Origin: Mesorhizobium sp.
GTDB taxonomy: Bacteria > Pseudomonadota > Alphaproteobacteria > Rhizobiales > Rhizobiaceae
Direction: 5' to 3'
Length of the DNA: 64,000 nt
Assembly: GCA_022833215.1 (NCBI GenBank)
Contig: JAIPUZ010000092.1
Coordinates: forward strand, 51,078 to 115,077
Made by a program: the position numbers and the translations under genes. The number at the start of each line of letters is the position of its first letter. Position 1 is the first letter of the stretch. Positions 26,645-34,310 of the stretch are shown piece by piece. The notes beneath the pieces were generated by a model. The model was not told the origin of the DNA. It saw nothing but the letters and a program-made list of their open reading frames with translations, and searched no databases.

Positions 26645-26830
26645 GTGCAGGATTTCCTGGCGGCCCTTGGCCTGGTCCTCGTCATCGAGGGCCTGGTCTA
26701 TGGGGGCTTTCCCCGCATGGCGCGCCGTCTGGCGGCAGAGGTCCAGTCCATGCCCGAAGGCGCCATGCGCATGGCCGGGCTGCTGGCCATCGCCTTCGGC
26801 GTCGGCATCGTGTGGCTGGTGCGCGGCTGA
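26645..26830 (+). CDS. DUF2065 family small membrane protein
   Basis: This encodes 61 residues with a GTG start, 3 bases after hflC. There are two membrane helices (about 3-20 and 40-59), with the GLVLVIEGLVYGGFPRMARRLA and MRMAGLLAIAFGVGIVWLVRG blocks of DUF2065. The family regularly follows hflC, which suggests a link to the HflKC-FtsH complex, but its function is unknown. Confidence 0.9.
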   Translation: MQDFLAALGLVLVIEGLVYGGFPRMARRLAAEVQSMPEGAMRMAGLLAIAFGVGIVWLVRG

Positions 26831-26836
26831 AAACGG

Positions 26837-26868
26837 AAGGGGCGGAGCGGTGTCGTTCCGCCCCTTTT
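26837..26868 (+). terminator. Rho-independent terminator of hflK-hflC-DUF2065
   Basis: AAGGGGCGGA (26837-26846) pairs with TCCGCCCCTT (26857-26866), followed by TT-CATT. It lies 6 bases after the DUF2065 stop. Confidence 0.8.
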
Positions 26869-26971
26869 CATTACGCAGGATTTACCTGACGATAGCAGTT
26901 AGCGTCGCAAACGTGCCGTATTTCGTGCCATCATGGCCGCACGCAACTTCGAGATGCCCGGAGCCCGTTCC

Positions 26972-28489
26972 ATGACACCCCACATTCTCCTGCGTACTGC
27001 GCGGACCGCATTGCTGGCGGCCAGCGCGCTGGCCGTGGCCGCAAGCGCCATGGTGCCACCGGCAATGGCGCAGGCGCCGGCATCTCCTGCCTTGCCCGAT
27101 GCCGGACCGGCCTCCGTGGCGGACCTCGCCGAAGGGCTGCTCGGCGCGGTGGTCAACATCTCCACCTCGCAGACCGTCAAGGGGACCGAGGGTCCCGGCG
27201 CGGTGCCGATGCCGCAGCTTCCCGAAGGTTCGCCTTTCCAGGATTTCTTCGACGAATTCTTCAAGGATCGCGGCGGCCAGCGCGGCGGCGGCTCGCAGAA
27301 GGTGCAGTCGCTGGGCTCCGGCTTCGTCATCGACGCGAAGGAAGGGTTCGTCGTCACCAACAATCACGTCATCGCCGACGCCGACGACATCGAGGTCAAC
27401 TTCTCCGACGGGCTGACGCTGAAGGCCGAACTGGTCGGCACCGATTCCAAGACCGACATCGCCGTTCTGAAGGTCGACCCGGCCGGCCACAAGCTGACCG
27501 AGGTGAAGTTCGGCGATTCCGACAAGATGCGCATCGGCGACTGGGTGATGGCCATCGGCAACCCGTTCGGCCTCGGCGGCACGGTCACCGTCGGCATCAT
27601 TTCCGCCCGCAACCGCGACATCAATGCCGGCCCCTATGACGACTTCATCCAGACCGATGCCGCCATCAACAGGGGCAATTCGGGTGGGCCGCTGTTCAAC
27701 ATGCATGGCGAGGTCATCGGCATCAACACGGCCATCATCTCGCCGACCGGCGGTTCGATCGGCATCGGCTTCTCCATTCCCACGCAACTGGCGAAAGGGG
27801 TCGTCGACCAGTTGCGCGAGTTTGGCGAGACGCGCCGCGGCTGGCTCGGCGTGCGCATCCAGCCGGTGACCGAGGACATCGCCGAAAGCCTCGGCATGAA
27901 GGATGCCAAAGGCGCGCTCATTGCCGGCATCATCAAGGGCGGGCCGGTGGACGACGGCTCGATCCAGCCCGGAGACGTGGTCACGAAATTCGACGGCAAG
28001 GAGATCGACGAGATGCGCGACCTGCCGCGCATCGTCGCCGAAAGCCCGGTCGGCAAGGCGGTCGACGTGGTGGTGGTCCGCAAGGGCAAGGAGATGACCG
28101 TCAAGGTCACGCTCGGCCGTCTCGAGGACGGCGAGAAGATGGCCGAAGGCGAGGATGACGAAGCCGTGCAGAAGGACGAGGCGGTCGCCACCGCTTCGGT
28201 TCTCGGCATGACCATCGGCGAACTCGACGATGCCGCGCGCGAGAAGTACGGGATCGATTCGGGCGTCAACGGTGTGGTGATCACCGAGGTCACGCCCGAT
28301 TCCGCCGCCGCCGAACGCGGCGTTCAGGCCGGCGAGGTCATTACCGAAATCGCACAGGAGTCGGTGGCGAACCCGAAAGACGTGATGGACCGTATCGCCG
28401 CGCTGAAGGAGCAGGGCCGCAAGAACGCCCTGCTGATGCTGGCCTCGAAAAGCGGCGAACTGCGCTTCGTGACGATTCGCATGGATTGA
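26972..28489 (+). CDS. degP: Do-type periplasmic serine protease (DegP/HtrA)
   Basis: This encodes 505 residues from the ATG at 26972 (GGAG 8 bases upstream; earlier ATGs have no site). A signal peptide (about 1-35, ending AMAQA) precedes a trypsin-like domain with His in VVTNNHVIADADDIEV, Asp in DSKTDIAVLKV and Ser in INRGNSGGPLFN. Two PDZ domains follow (RRGWLGVRIQPVTEDIAESLG onward, and VNGVVITEVTPDSAAAERGVQ). It degrades or refolds damaged envelope proteins. It sits just after the HflKC genes but behind a terminator, so it has its own promoter. Confidence 0.95.
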   Translation: MTPHILLRTARTALLAASALAVAASAMVPPAMAQAPASPALPDAGPASVADLAEGLLGAVVNISTSQTVKGTEGPGAVPMPQLPEGSPFQDFFDEFFKDRGGQRGGGSQKVQSLGSGFVIDAKEGFVVTNNHVIADADDIEVNFSDGLTLKAELVGTDSKTDIAVLKVDPAGHKLTEVKFGDSDKMRIGDWVMAIGNPFGLGGTVTVGIISARNRDINAGPYDDFIQTDAAINRGNSGGPLFNMHGEVIGINTAIISPTGGSIGIGFSIPTQLAKGVVDQLREFGETRRGWLGVRIQPVTEDIAESLGMKDAKGALIAGIIKGGPVDDGSIQPGDVVTKFDGKEIDEMRDLPRIVAESPVGKAVDVVVVRKGKEMTVKVTLGRLEDGEKMAEGEDDEAVQKDEAVATASVLGMTIGELDDAAREKYGIDSGVNGVVITEVTPDSAAAERGVQAGEVITEIAQESVANPKDVMDRIAALKEQGRKNALLMLASKSGELRFVTIRMD

Positions 28490-28630
28490 GGGCGGTTTTT
28501 TTCCGTATCTCGCGGCAATTCGCTTCGCTCACATCTCCGATGGAGCAGTCTGGTCGGCCGGTGGACGATCCTCTTGCCAACCCTGCGGATTCGGATGGGT
28601 CGGGACGTGCAAGATATTGTTCTGAAAGCG

Positions 28631-28658
28631 AAAAAGGCGGTCAGGAGGCCGCCTTTTT
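28631..28658. terminator. Bidirectional terminator shared by degP and a GNAT gene
   Basis: AAAAAGGCGG (28631-28640) pairs with CCGCCTTTTT (28649-28658), with A and T tracts on both sides, so it works on either strand. The right half lies within the last codons (KKKAAS) of the convergent acetyltransferase gene. Confidence 0.85.
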
Positions 28659-29213
28659 CTTTGCCCATTCATCTGCGCCGATCCGATAGAAGCTGTGGCG
28701 CTTCAGGTGCGGATGGCTGTCGGGCACGCCGGGATCGTCGAAGTCGCGGGCCGGATCGGCAACCATGCCGATGCGCTCCATCACCGCCGTCGAGCGCCGG
28801 TTTGCTGTCACCGCGAAGGACACGATCTCATCGAGGCCCATCACCTCGAAGCCGTAATCGAGCCACGCGATTGCGGCTTCCGAGACATAGCCTTTGCCCC
28901 AGAATTCCGGCGCGAGACGCCAGCCGATCTCGACGGTTCCGGCTGGAAACAGGCCCGGCATATGGTCGGTGCGGCTCAGGCCGATGAAACCTATGCACTC
29001 GCCTGTGGCGGCGATTTCCGCGGCCGTCCAGCCGAAGCCCTGCCGGGCGATCGTTGCGCGGAATTCGTCCATCTTGCTGTCGGAGGTCGCCCGGTCGCGC
29101 CGGAACGGGAAAAATTCCATCACCCGCTCGTCGGAGTTGATGCGATGGAAGAGATCGCGGTCGTGCTCCTGCCAGTTGCGCAGGATCAGCCTTTCGGTGC
29201 GGATGGGCTTCAT
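28641..29213 (-). CDS. GNAT family N-acetyltransferase (RimJ/RimL-like)
   Basis: This encodes 190 residues. It begins [22 protein letters not shown], has EIGWRLAPEFWGKGYVSEAAIAWLDYGF (acetyl-CoA binding loop) and ends VTANRRSTAVMERIGM, the layout of Acetyltransf_3/RimJ-type enzymes. The acceptor is unknown. The start overlaps the serB stop by 4 bases (29210-29213), so it is probably translated together with serB. Its last codons form half of the degP terminator. Confidence 0.9.
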   Translation of the reverse strand: MKPIRTERLILRNWQEHDRDLFHRINSDERVMEFFPFRRDRATSDSKMDEFRATIARQGFGWTAAEIAATGECIGFIGLSRTDHMPGLFPAGTVEIGWRLAPEFWGKGYVSEAAIAWLDYGFEVMGLDEIVSFAVTANRRSTAVMERIGMVADPARDFDDPGVPDSHPHLKRHSFYRIGADEWAKKKAAS

Positions 29214-30097
29214 GGGACGAATTGCTCCTGTCGGTAGCCTTGCAGGTAAAGCAACGCGGTAAGGTCGCCATGGTCGATGCGGATCTTGGCCTCCGCCGCG
29301 ACCGAAGGCTTGGCGTGCAGGGCGACGCCGGTGCCGGAAAGGCGGATCATGTCGAGATCGTTGGCGCCGTCCCCAACCGCGATGGCATCGGCGGGCGTCA
29401 GCTTGAGGCGGGCGGAAATATCATGCAGCGCTTCGGCCTTGGCGGCGCGGCCGAGGATCGGTTCGGTCACCTCGCCGGTCAGGCGTCCGTCGCGCTCGAT
29501 GAGCCGGTTGGCGCGATTTTCGTCGAAGCCCAGCATGGCGGCGATGCGTGAGGTGAACAGGTCGAAGCCGCCGGATACGAGCGCTGTCCAGGCTCCGTTC
29601 GCGCGCATGGTGGCGACCAGCGTTCGACCGCCCGAAGCGAGGGTGAGCCGGTTCTCCACGATGCGGTCGACCACGCCGATGTCGAGATCGCGCAGCAGGG
29701 CGACGCGTTCGCGCAGGGCCGGCTCGAAGGCGATTTCGCCATTCATGGAGCGGGCGGTGATTTCGGCGACGTGCGCCTTCACGCCCACCTCGTCCGCAAG
29801 CTCGTCGATGCATTCCTGATCGATCATGGTGGAATCCATGTCGGCGATCAGGATTTTCTTCCGGCGGGTGGTGGCGTCCTGTATCGCGACATCCACCGGA
29901 GCGGCGGCCAGCGCATCGCGCAGAAGCGCCGCTGCCGTCCGGCCTTCCATGCCGGAAGGGAGGACGATATCGCAGGCGATGGTTTCGGCCAGCCAGTCCA
30001 CGCCACTTGCGCCGAGCGCCGTGGACGCCTTATTTGCCAGGTCTGCCGTCAGGGCAGGGCCGGAAGGATTGGAAATGAGCGTGGCGATGAGCGGCAT
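29210..30097 (-). CDS. serB: Phosphoserine phosphatase
   Basis: This encodes 295 residues from the ATG at 30097. A variable N-terminal domain (1-75) precedes the HAD phosphatase core: nucleophile motif [20 protein letters not shown] (near 88-107), [13 protein letters not shown], and [10 protein letters not shown] with the Mg-binding Asp. It carries out the last step of serine synthesis in the cytoplasm. The first 23 bases of its gene overlap the start of miaA on the other strand. A longer in-frame extension to 30238 exists but would run deep into miaA. Confidence 0.94.
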   Translation of the reverse strand: MPLIATLISNPSGPALTADLANKASTALGASGVDWLAETIACDIVLPSGMEGRTAAALLRDALAAAPVDVAIQDATTRRKKILIADMDSTMIDQECIDELADEVGVKAHVAEITARSMNGEIAFEPALRERVALLRDLDIGVVDRIVENRLTLASGGRTLVATMRANGAWTALVSGGFDLFTSRIAAMLGFDENRANRLIERDGRLTGEVTEPILGRAAKAEALHDISARLKLTPADAIAVGDGANDLDMIRLSGTGVALHAKPSVAAEAKIRIDHGDLTALLYLQGYRQEQFVP

Positions 30098-31025
30098 CGG
30101 GGCTTCCGGTGAAGAGGGCGGGGAAGGGCGCGTCAGAAACGCCATCCTGATAGCCGGGCCGACCGCCAGCGGCAAGTCGAAGCTGGCGCTCGATCTTGCC
30201 GACAGGCTGGGCGGCGCGATCGTCAACACCGATTCCATGCAGGTCTACGGGGTGCTCGATGTCCTGACGGCGCGTCCCGGCGCCGACGATCTCAGGCGCG
30301 CCCCGCATCACCTCTATGGCCATGTGCCGCCAACATGTGCCTATTCGACCGGGGCATGGCTGCGCGATGTCACGCAGTTGATCGATGATGGGGGGCTGGG
30401 GAAGTTGCGGCCGATCTTCGTGGGCGGCACCGGTCTTTATTTCCGGGCTCTGACCGGGGGCATGTCGGAAATGCCCGACATTCCGTCCGAAATCCGCGAC
30501 CGCTGGCGTGGCGCCCTGCGGGACGAAGGAGCAGAGGCGCTGCACAGAAAGCTTGGCGAGCGCGATGCCGCTGCCGCCGCCCGTCTCAGACCTGCCGACG
30601 GCCAGCGCATCGTGCGTGCGCTGGAAGTTCTTGAAGCATCCGGCCGTTCGATCCTCGAATGGCAGGGCAGGCGCGGACAACCGCTGGTCGAGCGGTCGAG
30701 CGCGCAATGCATGGTCATCGAACCCGACCGCCAGGCACTCGGTGCGCGTATCGACATGCGTTTCGATGCCATGCTGGAGCGGGGCGCGCTCGACGAGGTC
30801 CGGGAACTTCTCAGGCTCGATCCCGACCCGTCCCTGCCGGCGATGAAGGCCATCGGCGTTCGCGAATTGCAGTCAGCCCTGGCCGGCGAAATGACCTTTC
30901 CGGAGGCCATCGAGCGAGCCAAGATCGCGACGCGGCAATATGCCAGGCGGCAGTCCACATGGTTCCGAAACCAGCTGGGGGCCGAATGGAAAAGGCTTGC
31001 GCTCGGAGAAGATGCGGACACTTAA
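30075..31025 (+). CDS. miaA: tRNA dimethylallyltransferase
   Basis: This 316-residue enzyme isoprenylates A37 of tRNAs reading UNN codons. Signatures are the P-loop [57 protein letters not shown] and the C-terminal [10 protein letters not shown] and [17 protein letters not shown]. The start at 30075 is chosen because AAGGA lies 6-7 bases upstream; ATG 30087 is an alternative. Either choice overlaps the divergent serB start, so each gene's 5' region lies within the other. Confidence 0.95.
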   Translation: MSVAMSGIGASGEEGGEGRVRNAILIAGPTASGKSKLALDLADRLGGAIVNTDSMQVYGVLDVLTARPGADDLRRAPHHLYGHVPPTCAYSTGAWLRDVTQLIDDGGLGKLRPIFVGGTGLYFRALTGGMSEMPDIPSEIRDRWRGALRDEGAEALHRKLGERDAAAAARLRPADGQRIVRALEVLEASGRSILEWQGRRGQPLVERSSAQCMVIEPDRQALGARIDMRFDAMLERGALDEVRELLRLDPDPSLPAMKAIGVRELQSALAGEMTFPEAIERAKIATRQYARRQSTWFRNQLGAEWKRLALGEDADT

Positions 31026-31077
31026 ACGGCGTGGCAGCGTCCAACGCTCGGACAACCCGGTCCGCCGCTCCCGGGTG

Positions 31078-31131
31078 TTTCTGCCGCATTTTTTTGCGAC
31101 GACAGGCGATTGCCCTGACTGCAAAATGCTT
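31078..31131. repeat. Intergenic repeat family B, copy 1
   Basis: The segment GCCGCATTTTTTTGCGACGA, followed by a small CAGG..CCTG inverted repeat and CTGCAAAATGCT, is about 80 percent identical to 36802-36855. It lies between miaA and the diguanylate cyclase gene and is non-coding. Confidence 0.7.
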
Positions 31132-31251
31132 TGCCGGGAGGATGCAATCGTTCTGGTCGATATCATCCGGAATTCGCGCTCTGGTTGTTGAAATCAGATT
31201 TTGTTAAGCTGCGCCGTGAGATAAGCCGGTGGGCAGGCTTCAAGGGCGACA

Positions 31252-32043
31252 ATGCGTTTCCATAAAGCGGAATCGGCATTTTTTGTTTTCATATGCGTGA
31301 TCCTGGGCGCCGGGATGCTCATGCTGTTCGCGCATGACGTCATGGAAACGCTCGTTCAGGAGGTGAGCCGTCCCGAGCGGGTTGCGCAGATTTCGCGGCT
31401 GCAAAGTCTTCTCTTCTTCACCAGCGTCCTGCTTGCGACAGCCCTGTTCTTCGGCATGTTCTTCATCTATCCGCTCATCCGCCGGCAGGTGCGCGAAGAA
31501 AGCAAGCTGCGCCAGATGACGGCCTCGCTCAGCGCGCGGTCCGAAACGCTGGAGATGGAGGCACTGACGGACGGGCTGACAGGAACGCAGAACCGCCGCT
31601 ATTTCGACGACGCGCTCAGGGAATACATCGAGGAGTTCCGGCGCATAGACAAGCCCGTGGGCCTGATGATCCTCGATCTCGACCATTTCAAGCAGGTGAA
31701 CGACAATCACGGTCACGACGTTGGCGACAAGGTGCTGCGCGCGGTGGGCAACTGCCTGCGCGACATGACCCGCTATCACGACGTGGTGGCGCGTCTCGGC
31801 GGTGAGGAATTCGCCATCGTGGCGCCGAACATGAACGCGCCGGGGCTGGAAAAGCTGGCTGAACGCATTCGCGATGCCATCGCTTCGCTGGTCATTCCCG
31901 CCGGGCGCGGCAAGCTGAGGGTTACGACCAGCGTGGGGCTGGCGATCTGGGATGGCAAGGAAACGGCCGAGGAATTCTACCGCCGCGCCGACCGCCAGCT
32001 TTACGAGGCCAAGCGGCAGGGCCGCAACAGAGTCTGTGCTTGA
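31252..32043 (+). CDS. Membrane diguanylate cyclase (GGDEF)
   Basis: This encodes 263 residues. Two membrane helices (about 8-26 and 50-70) bracket a short periplasmic loop of about 25 residues. A linker helix leads to a GGDEF domain (from DGLTGTQNRRYFDDAL) with substrate loop DHFKQVNDNHGHDVGD and active site RLGGEEFAIV, so it should make c-di-GMP. No RxxD inhibitory site is evident just upstream of the GGEEF. The small loop leaves little room for a sensor. A repeat (family A) begins directly at the stop codon. Confidence 0.93.
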   Translation: MRFHKAESAFFVFICVILGAGMLMLFAHDVMETLVQEVSRPERVAQISRLQSLLFFTSVLLATALFFGMFFIYPLIRRQVREESKLRQMTASLSARSETLEMEALTDGLTGTQNRRYFDDALREYIEEFRRIDKPVGLMILDLDHFKQVNDNHGHDVGDKVLRAVGNCLRDMTRYHDVVARLGGEEFAIVAPNMNAPGLEKLAERIRDAIASLVIPAGRGKLRVTTSVGLAIWDGKETAEEFYRRADRQLYEAKRQGRNRVCA

Positions 32044-32087
32044 AGCATGCCGCCCGAAAGCGGGAACCGGTTTCGGACGACACGCTT
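32044..32087. repeat. Intergenic repeat family A, copy 1
   Basis: AGCATGCCG at one end mirrors CGACACGCT at the other, around CGCCCGAAAGCGGGAACC GGTTTC, which is shared exactly with 38808-38831. This resembles a dispersed intergenic repeat common in Hyphomicrobiales genomes. Confidence 0.75.
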
Positions 32088-32119
32088 GGGGATGCCTGAT
32101 ACGGCTATCCGCGGCCTGC

Positions 32120-33967
32120 TCAGCCGTTGTGTGGCCGCACACCGAATGTTGTCGGTTTCAGCCCGTAGCGTTGCTCCGCTTCATCGGTGGCCGGACGCCG
32201 CAACAAGGAAGACGGCCGGCGATAGTCTGGATCGCCCGGCTGGCTTGTCGCATCCGCGGGCTCGGCGAACATGAGCGAGGTTTCCGGTGCAGATGCCTGC
32301 TGGGCTGACCCTGTACGCAGCCGGTTGACGATCGCTGCCAGATCGACGTCCTGGCCCGGGGCGGTGGCGGTGGGGTCGGCGCTGCTTAGCTGCTGGCCGG
32401 GCAGGAGGTTCCTGTCCAGTTTCTCGAATTTGAGGCGCATCGTGGTGGCCACGCCTTCGCCGAAGACGATTGCCTCGCGCTGCCCCATGGAGGACAGGAA
32501 GGAGAGGCTCGAGGCAGATGAGTCCGAAATGGCCGAACGGATGATCGCCTTGTCTTGCTCATTGGCAAGACGCATGGCGAAGACCGTCGAGCACTGGGAC
32601 AGGATGGTCGGGTCGAGTTCGCCGGGCCGCTGCGTGACGATGCCGAGGAAGCAGCCATATTTGCGCCCCTCCTTGGCGATGCGCGCCAGCGCCTCGCGCG
32701 TGGGCGCAAAGCCCTGGCGCGAATTGGCAGGCATATAGCGGTGCGCCTCCTCGCACATCACCAGCAGCTTCAGCCGTCCCTCGCTCCACAAGGCAAGGTC
32801 GAAGGCAAGGCGGGCCAGAACCGAGCACACGGCATTGACCACCTCGGAAGGAAGTCCCGCCATCTCGAAGCACGTCACCGGGCGTCCGCCATGCGGGACA
32901 CGGAAGATGTTGCCTATGGTCTGGTGGATCGTATCTTCGATCAGGCGCGAGTTGAACATGAAGCGATAGCGCGGGTCGACGGCGATCTGCTCGATGCGGA
33001 CACGCAGCGATCTCAGCGCCGGGCGGTCCGTTTTTCCTTCCAGAAGCCCGATGCGGTCGTCGATCTGCTTCAGCAGGTCGGCAATGCGATACGGAACCGG
33101 CGTGTCGGCCGTGATCGTGTCTGTCCCGCGCCGGACATGGCTTCCGCCGTTCCGGTAGATGGCCTTGGCAAGCGGAATGATATCCCGCAGCAGGTCCATT
33201 TCCTCGGGGATCGTCTCGCGTCCGCGAAACAGAACCTCGGCGAACTCTTCCAGCCGGAACATCCAGAAGGGCAGGTCCAGCGTCGAGCTGTCGATGCGAA
33301 CGCTGTGCTCGGGCAGCGAGGCTGCGAACTCGTTATGTGGATCGAGGATGAGGATGCGCAGGTCGGGGCAGGCTGCAATCGCCTTGCGCATCAGCAGCGA
33401 GACGGCGGTCGACTTGCCCACGCCGGTGGTGCCTACCACCGCGAAGTGCCGGGACAGGGTGTCCTCGATGGCGATATTGGCGGCGATCTCCTCATCCTGC
33501 GAGAGATGGCCGATCGTGATGCCGCGCCGCCCGGCAAGATCGTAGATGGCTTCCAGATCGCGTGAGCGGATGCGGTGCGCGTGAGCGCCGACATGGGGAT
33601 AGCGGGTGATGCCGCGGTCGAAAACCGGCCGGGCCAAGGGGATGGTGCCGTCCCGGACCTCGCCAACCAGCTCGACCTCGACCTCGATCGGGTTGAGTTC
33701 GCCGGCTTTCCAGTCATGGCCCGGCTTGCCGACACCGTAGACCAGACCGACCGTGCGGCTGCTCCCAAGATTGATCGAGATCATGCGTCCGACCGTCCAG
33801 CGTTCCGCCGGATCGTCCGTGCTGTCATCGCCGGCGAATGCGGCGAGCACGGCACGGGCGCCGTCGCAGCGCACCACATGCCCCAGAATGCGATGATCGG
33901 ATTGCTGTGCCTCGCGCCTTTCCTGCGACGTGGCTTCTCCAGGCGGATTTCCGCGCTCGACATACAT
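32120..33967 (-). CDS. HerA-like ATPase (DUF87 family)
   Basis: This encodes 615 residues. An N-terminal HAS-barrel-like region (about 25-110) is followed by a RecA/FtsK-like ATPase: Walker A GTTGVGKST (179-187), Walker B LKLLVMCEEAHRYMP, and a C-terminal arginine-finger region with GIVTQRPGELDPTILSQC. A variable, Pro/Ser-rich tail of about 90 residues follows. HerA-type enzymes are hexameric DNA translocases, often paired with the nuclease NurA, but no nuclease gene is adjacent here. Its role could be DNA repair or mobile-DNA defence; neither is shown by context. It is divergent from the ilvB leader. Confidence 0.88.
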   Translation of the reverse strand: MYVERGNPPGEATSQERREAQQSDHRILGHVVRCDGARAVLAAFAGDDSTDDPAERWTVGRMISINLGSSRTVGLVYGVGKPGHDWKAGELNPIEVEVELVGEVRDGTIPLARPVFDRGITRYPHVGAHAHRIRSRDLEAIYDLAGRRGITIGHLSQDEEIAANIAIEDTLSRHFAVVGTTGVGKSTAVSLLMRKAIAACPDLRILILDPHNEFAASLPEHSVRIDSSTLDLPFWMFRLEEFAEVLFRGRETIPEEMDLLRDIIPLAKAIYRNGGSHVRRGTDTITADTPVPYRIADLLKQIDDRIGLLEGKTDRPALRSLRVRIEQIAVDPRYRFMFNSRLIEDTIHQTIGNIFRVPHGGRPVTCFEMAGLPSEVVNAVCSVLARLAFDLALWSEGRLKLLVMCEEAHRYMPANSRQGFAPTREALARIAKEGRKYGCFLGIVTQRPGELDPTILSQCSTVFAMRLANEQDKAIIRSAISDSSASSLSFLSSMGQREAIVFGEGVATTMRLKFEKLDRNLLPGQQLSSADPTATAPGQDVDLAAIVNRLRTGSAQQASAPETSLMFAEPADATSQPGDPDYRRPSSLLRRPATDEAEQRYGLKPTTFGVRPHNG

Positions 33968-34097
33968 GTTCAGAGACCCCCGTACTCTATCGTGCCGAAC
34001 GATACGCTGCTGCGGTTAAGGTCGCGTGAGGGGGCATGGTTGCGGCAATCTTAACGCGCTTGCGCCATGCAACGGCATTTTCAGGCAAGATTGGGCG

Positions 34098-34127
34098 TTG
34101 ACACGATGCGAAAATCGCTTCTATTGT
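34098..34127 (+). promoter_or_regulatory. Promoter of the ilvBH attenuated operon
   Basis: TTGACA (34098-34103) and TATTGT (34122-34127) are separated by 18 bases, a near-consensus sigma-70 promoter. The predicted start of transcription (about 34133-34136) falls at or just before the ATG of the leader peptide, so the leader mRNA would have almost no 5' untranslated region. Confidence 0.75.
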
Positions 34128-34135
34128 CGCCCACC

Positions 34136-34189
34136 ATGAAAAAGGCACTCATTCTCGTAGTAGGACGGCGCGTGGGCAAGGTGGTGTAA
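34136..34189 (+). CDS. ilvL: ilv operon leader peptide (attenuator)
   Basis: The 17-residue peptide MKKALILVVGRRVGKVV holds one Ile, two Leu and five Val among its 17 codons, the mark of a leader that measures charged branched-chain tRNAs. Its stop codon TAA lies in the loop side of a GGTGGT/ACCACC hairpin (34180-34194). A terminator follows 33 bases after the stop, and ilvB 121 bases after it. The ribosome stalling on Val/Leu/Ile codons would favour an alternative fold and read-through. No ribosome binding site precedes it, and it may be translated as a leaderless message. Confidence 0.85.
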   Translation: MKKALILVVGRRVGKVV

Positions 34190-34222
34190 CCACCGGGCGA
34201 AATCCTCCCATGCGCAACACAC

Positions 34223-34246
34223 AGGCTCCCTCGGGGGCCTTTTTTA
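34223..34246 (+). terminator. Attenuator terminator ahead of ilvB
   Basis: AGGCTCCC (34223-34230) pairs with GGGGGCCT (34233-34240), including one G-T pair, and is followed by a run of six T. It ends transcription before ilvB when branched-chain amino acids are plentiful, by analogy with known ilv attenuators. Confidence 0.88.
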
Positions 34247-34310
34247 TTATCCGAAACAGCACTAAACGACGACAGCCTCGCGGAAGCGGAAACAGGACGG
34301 GACCAGACCG

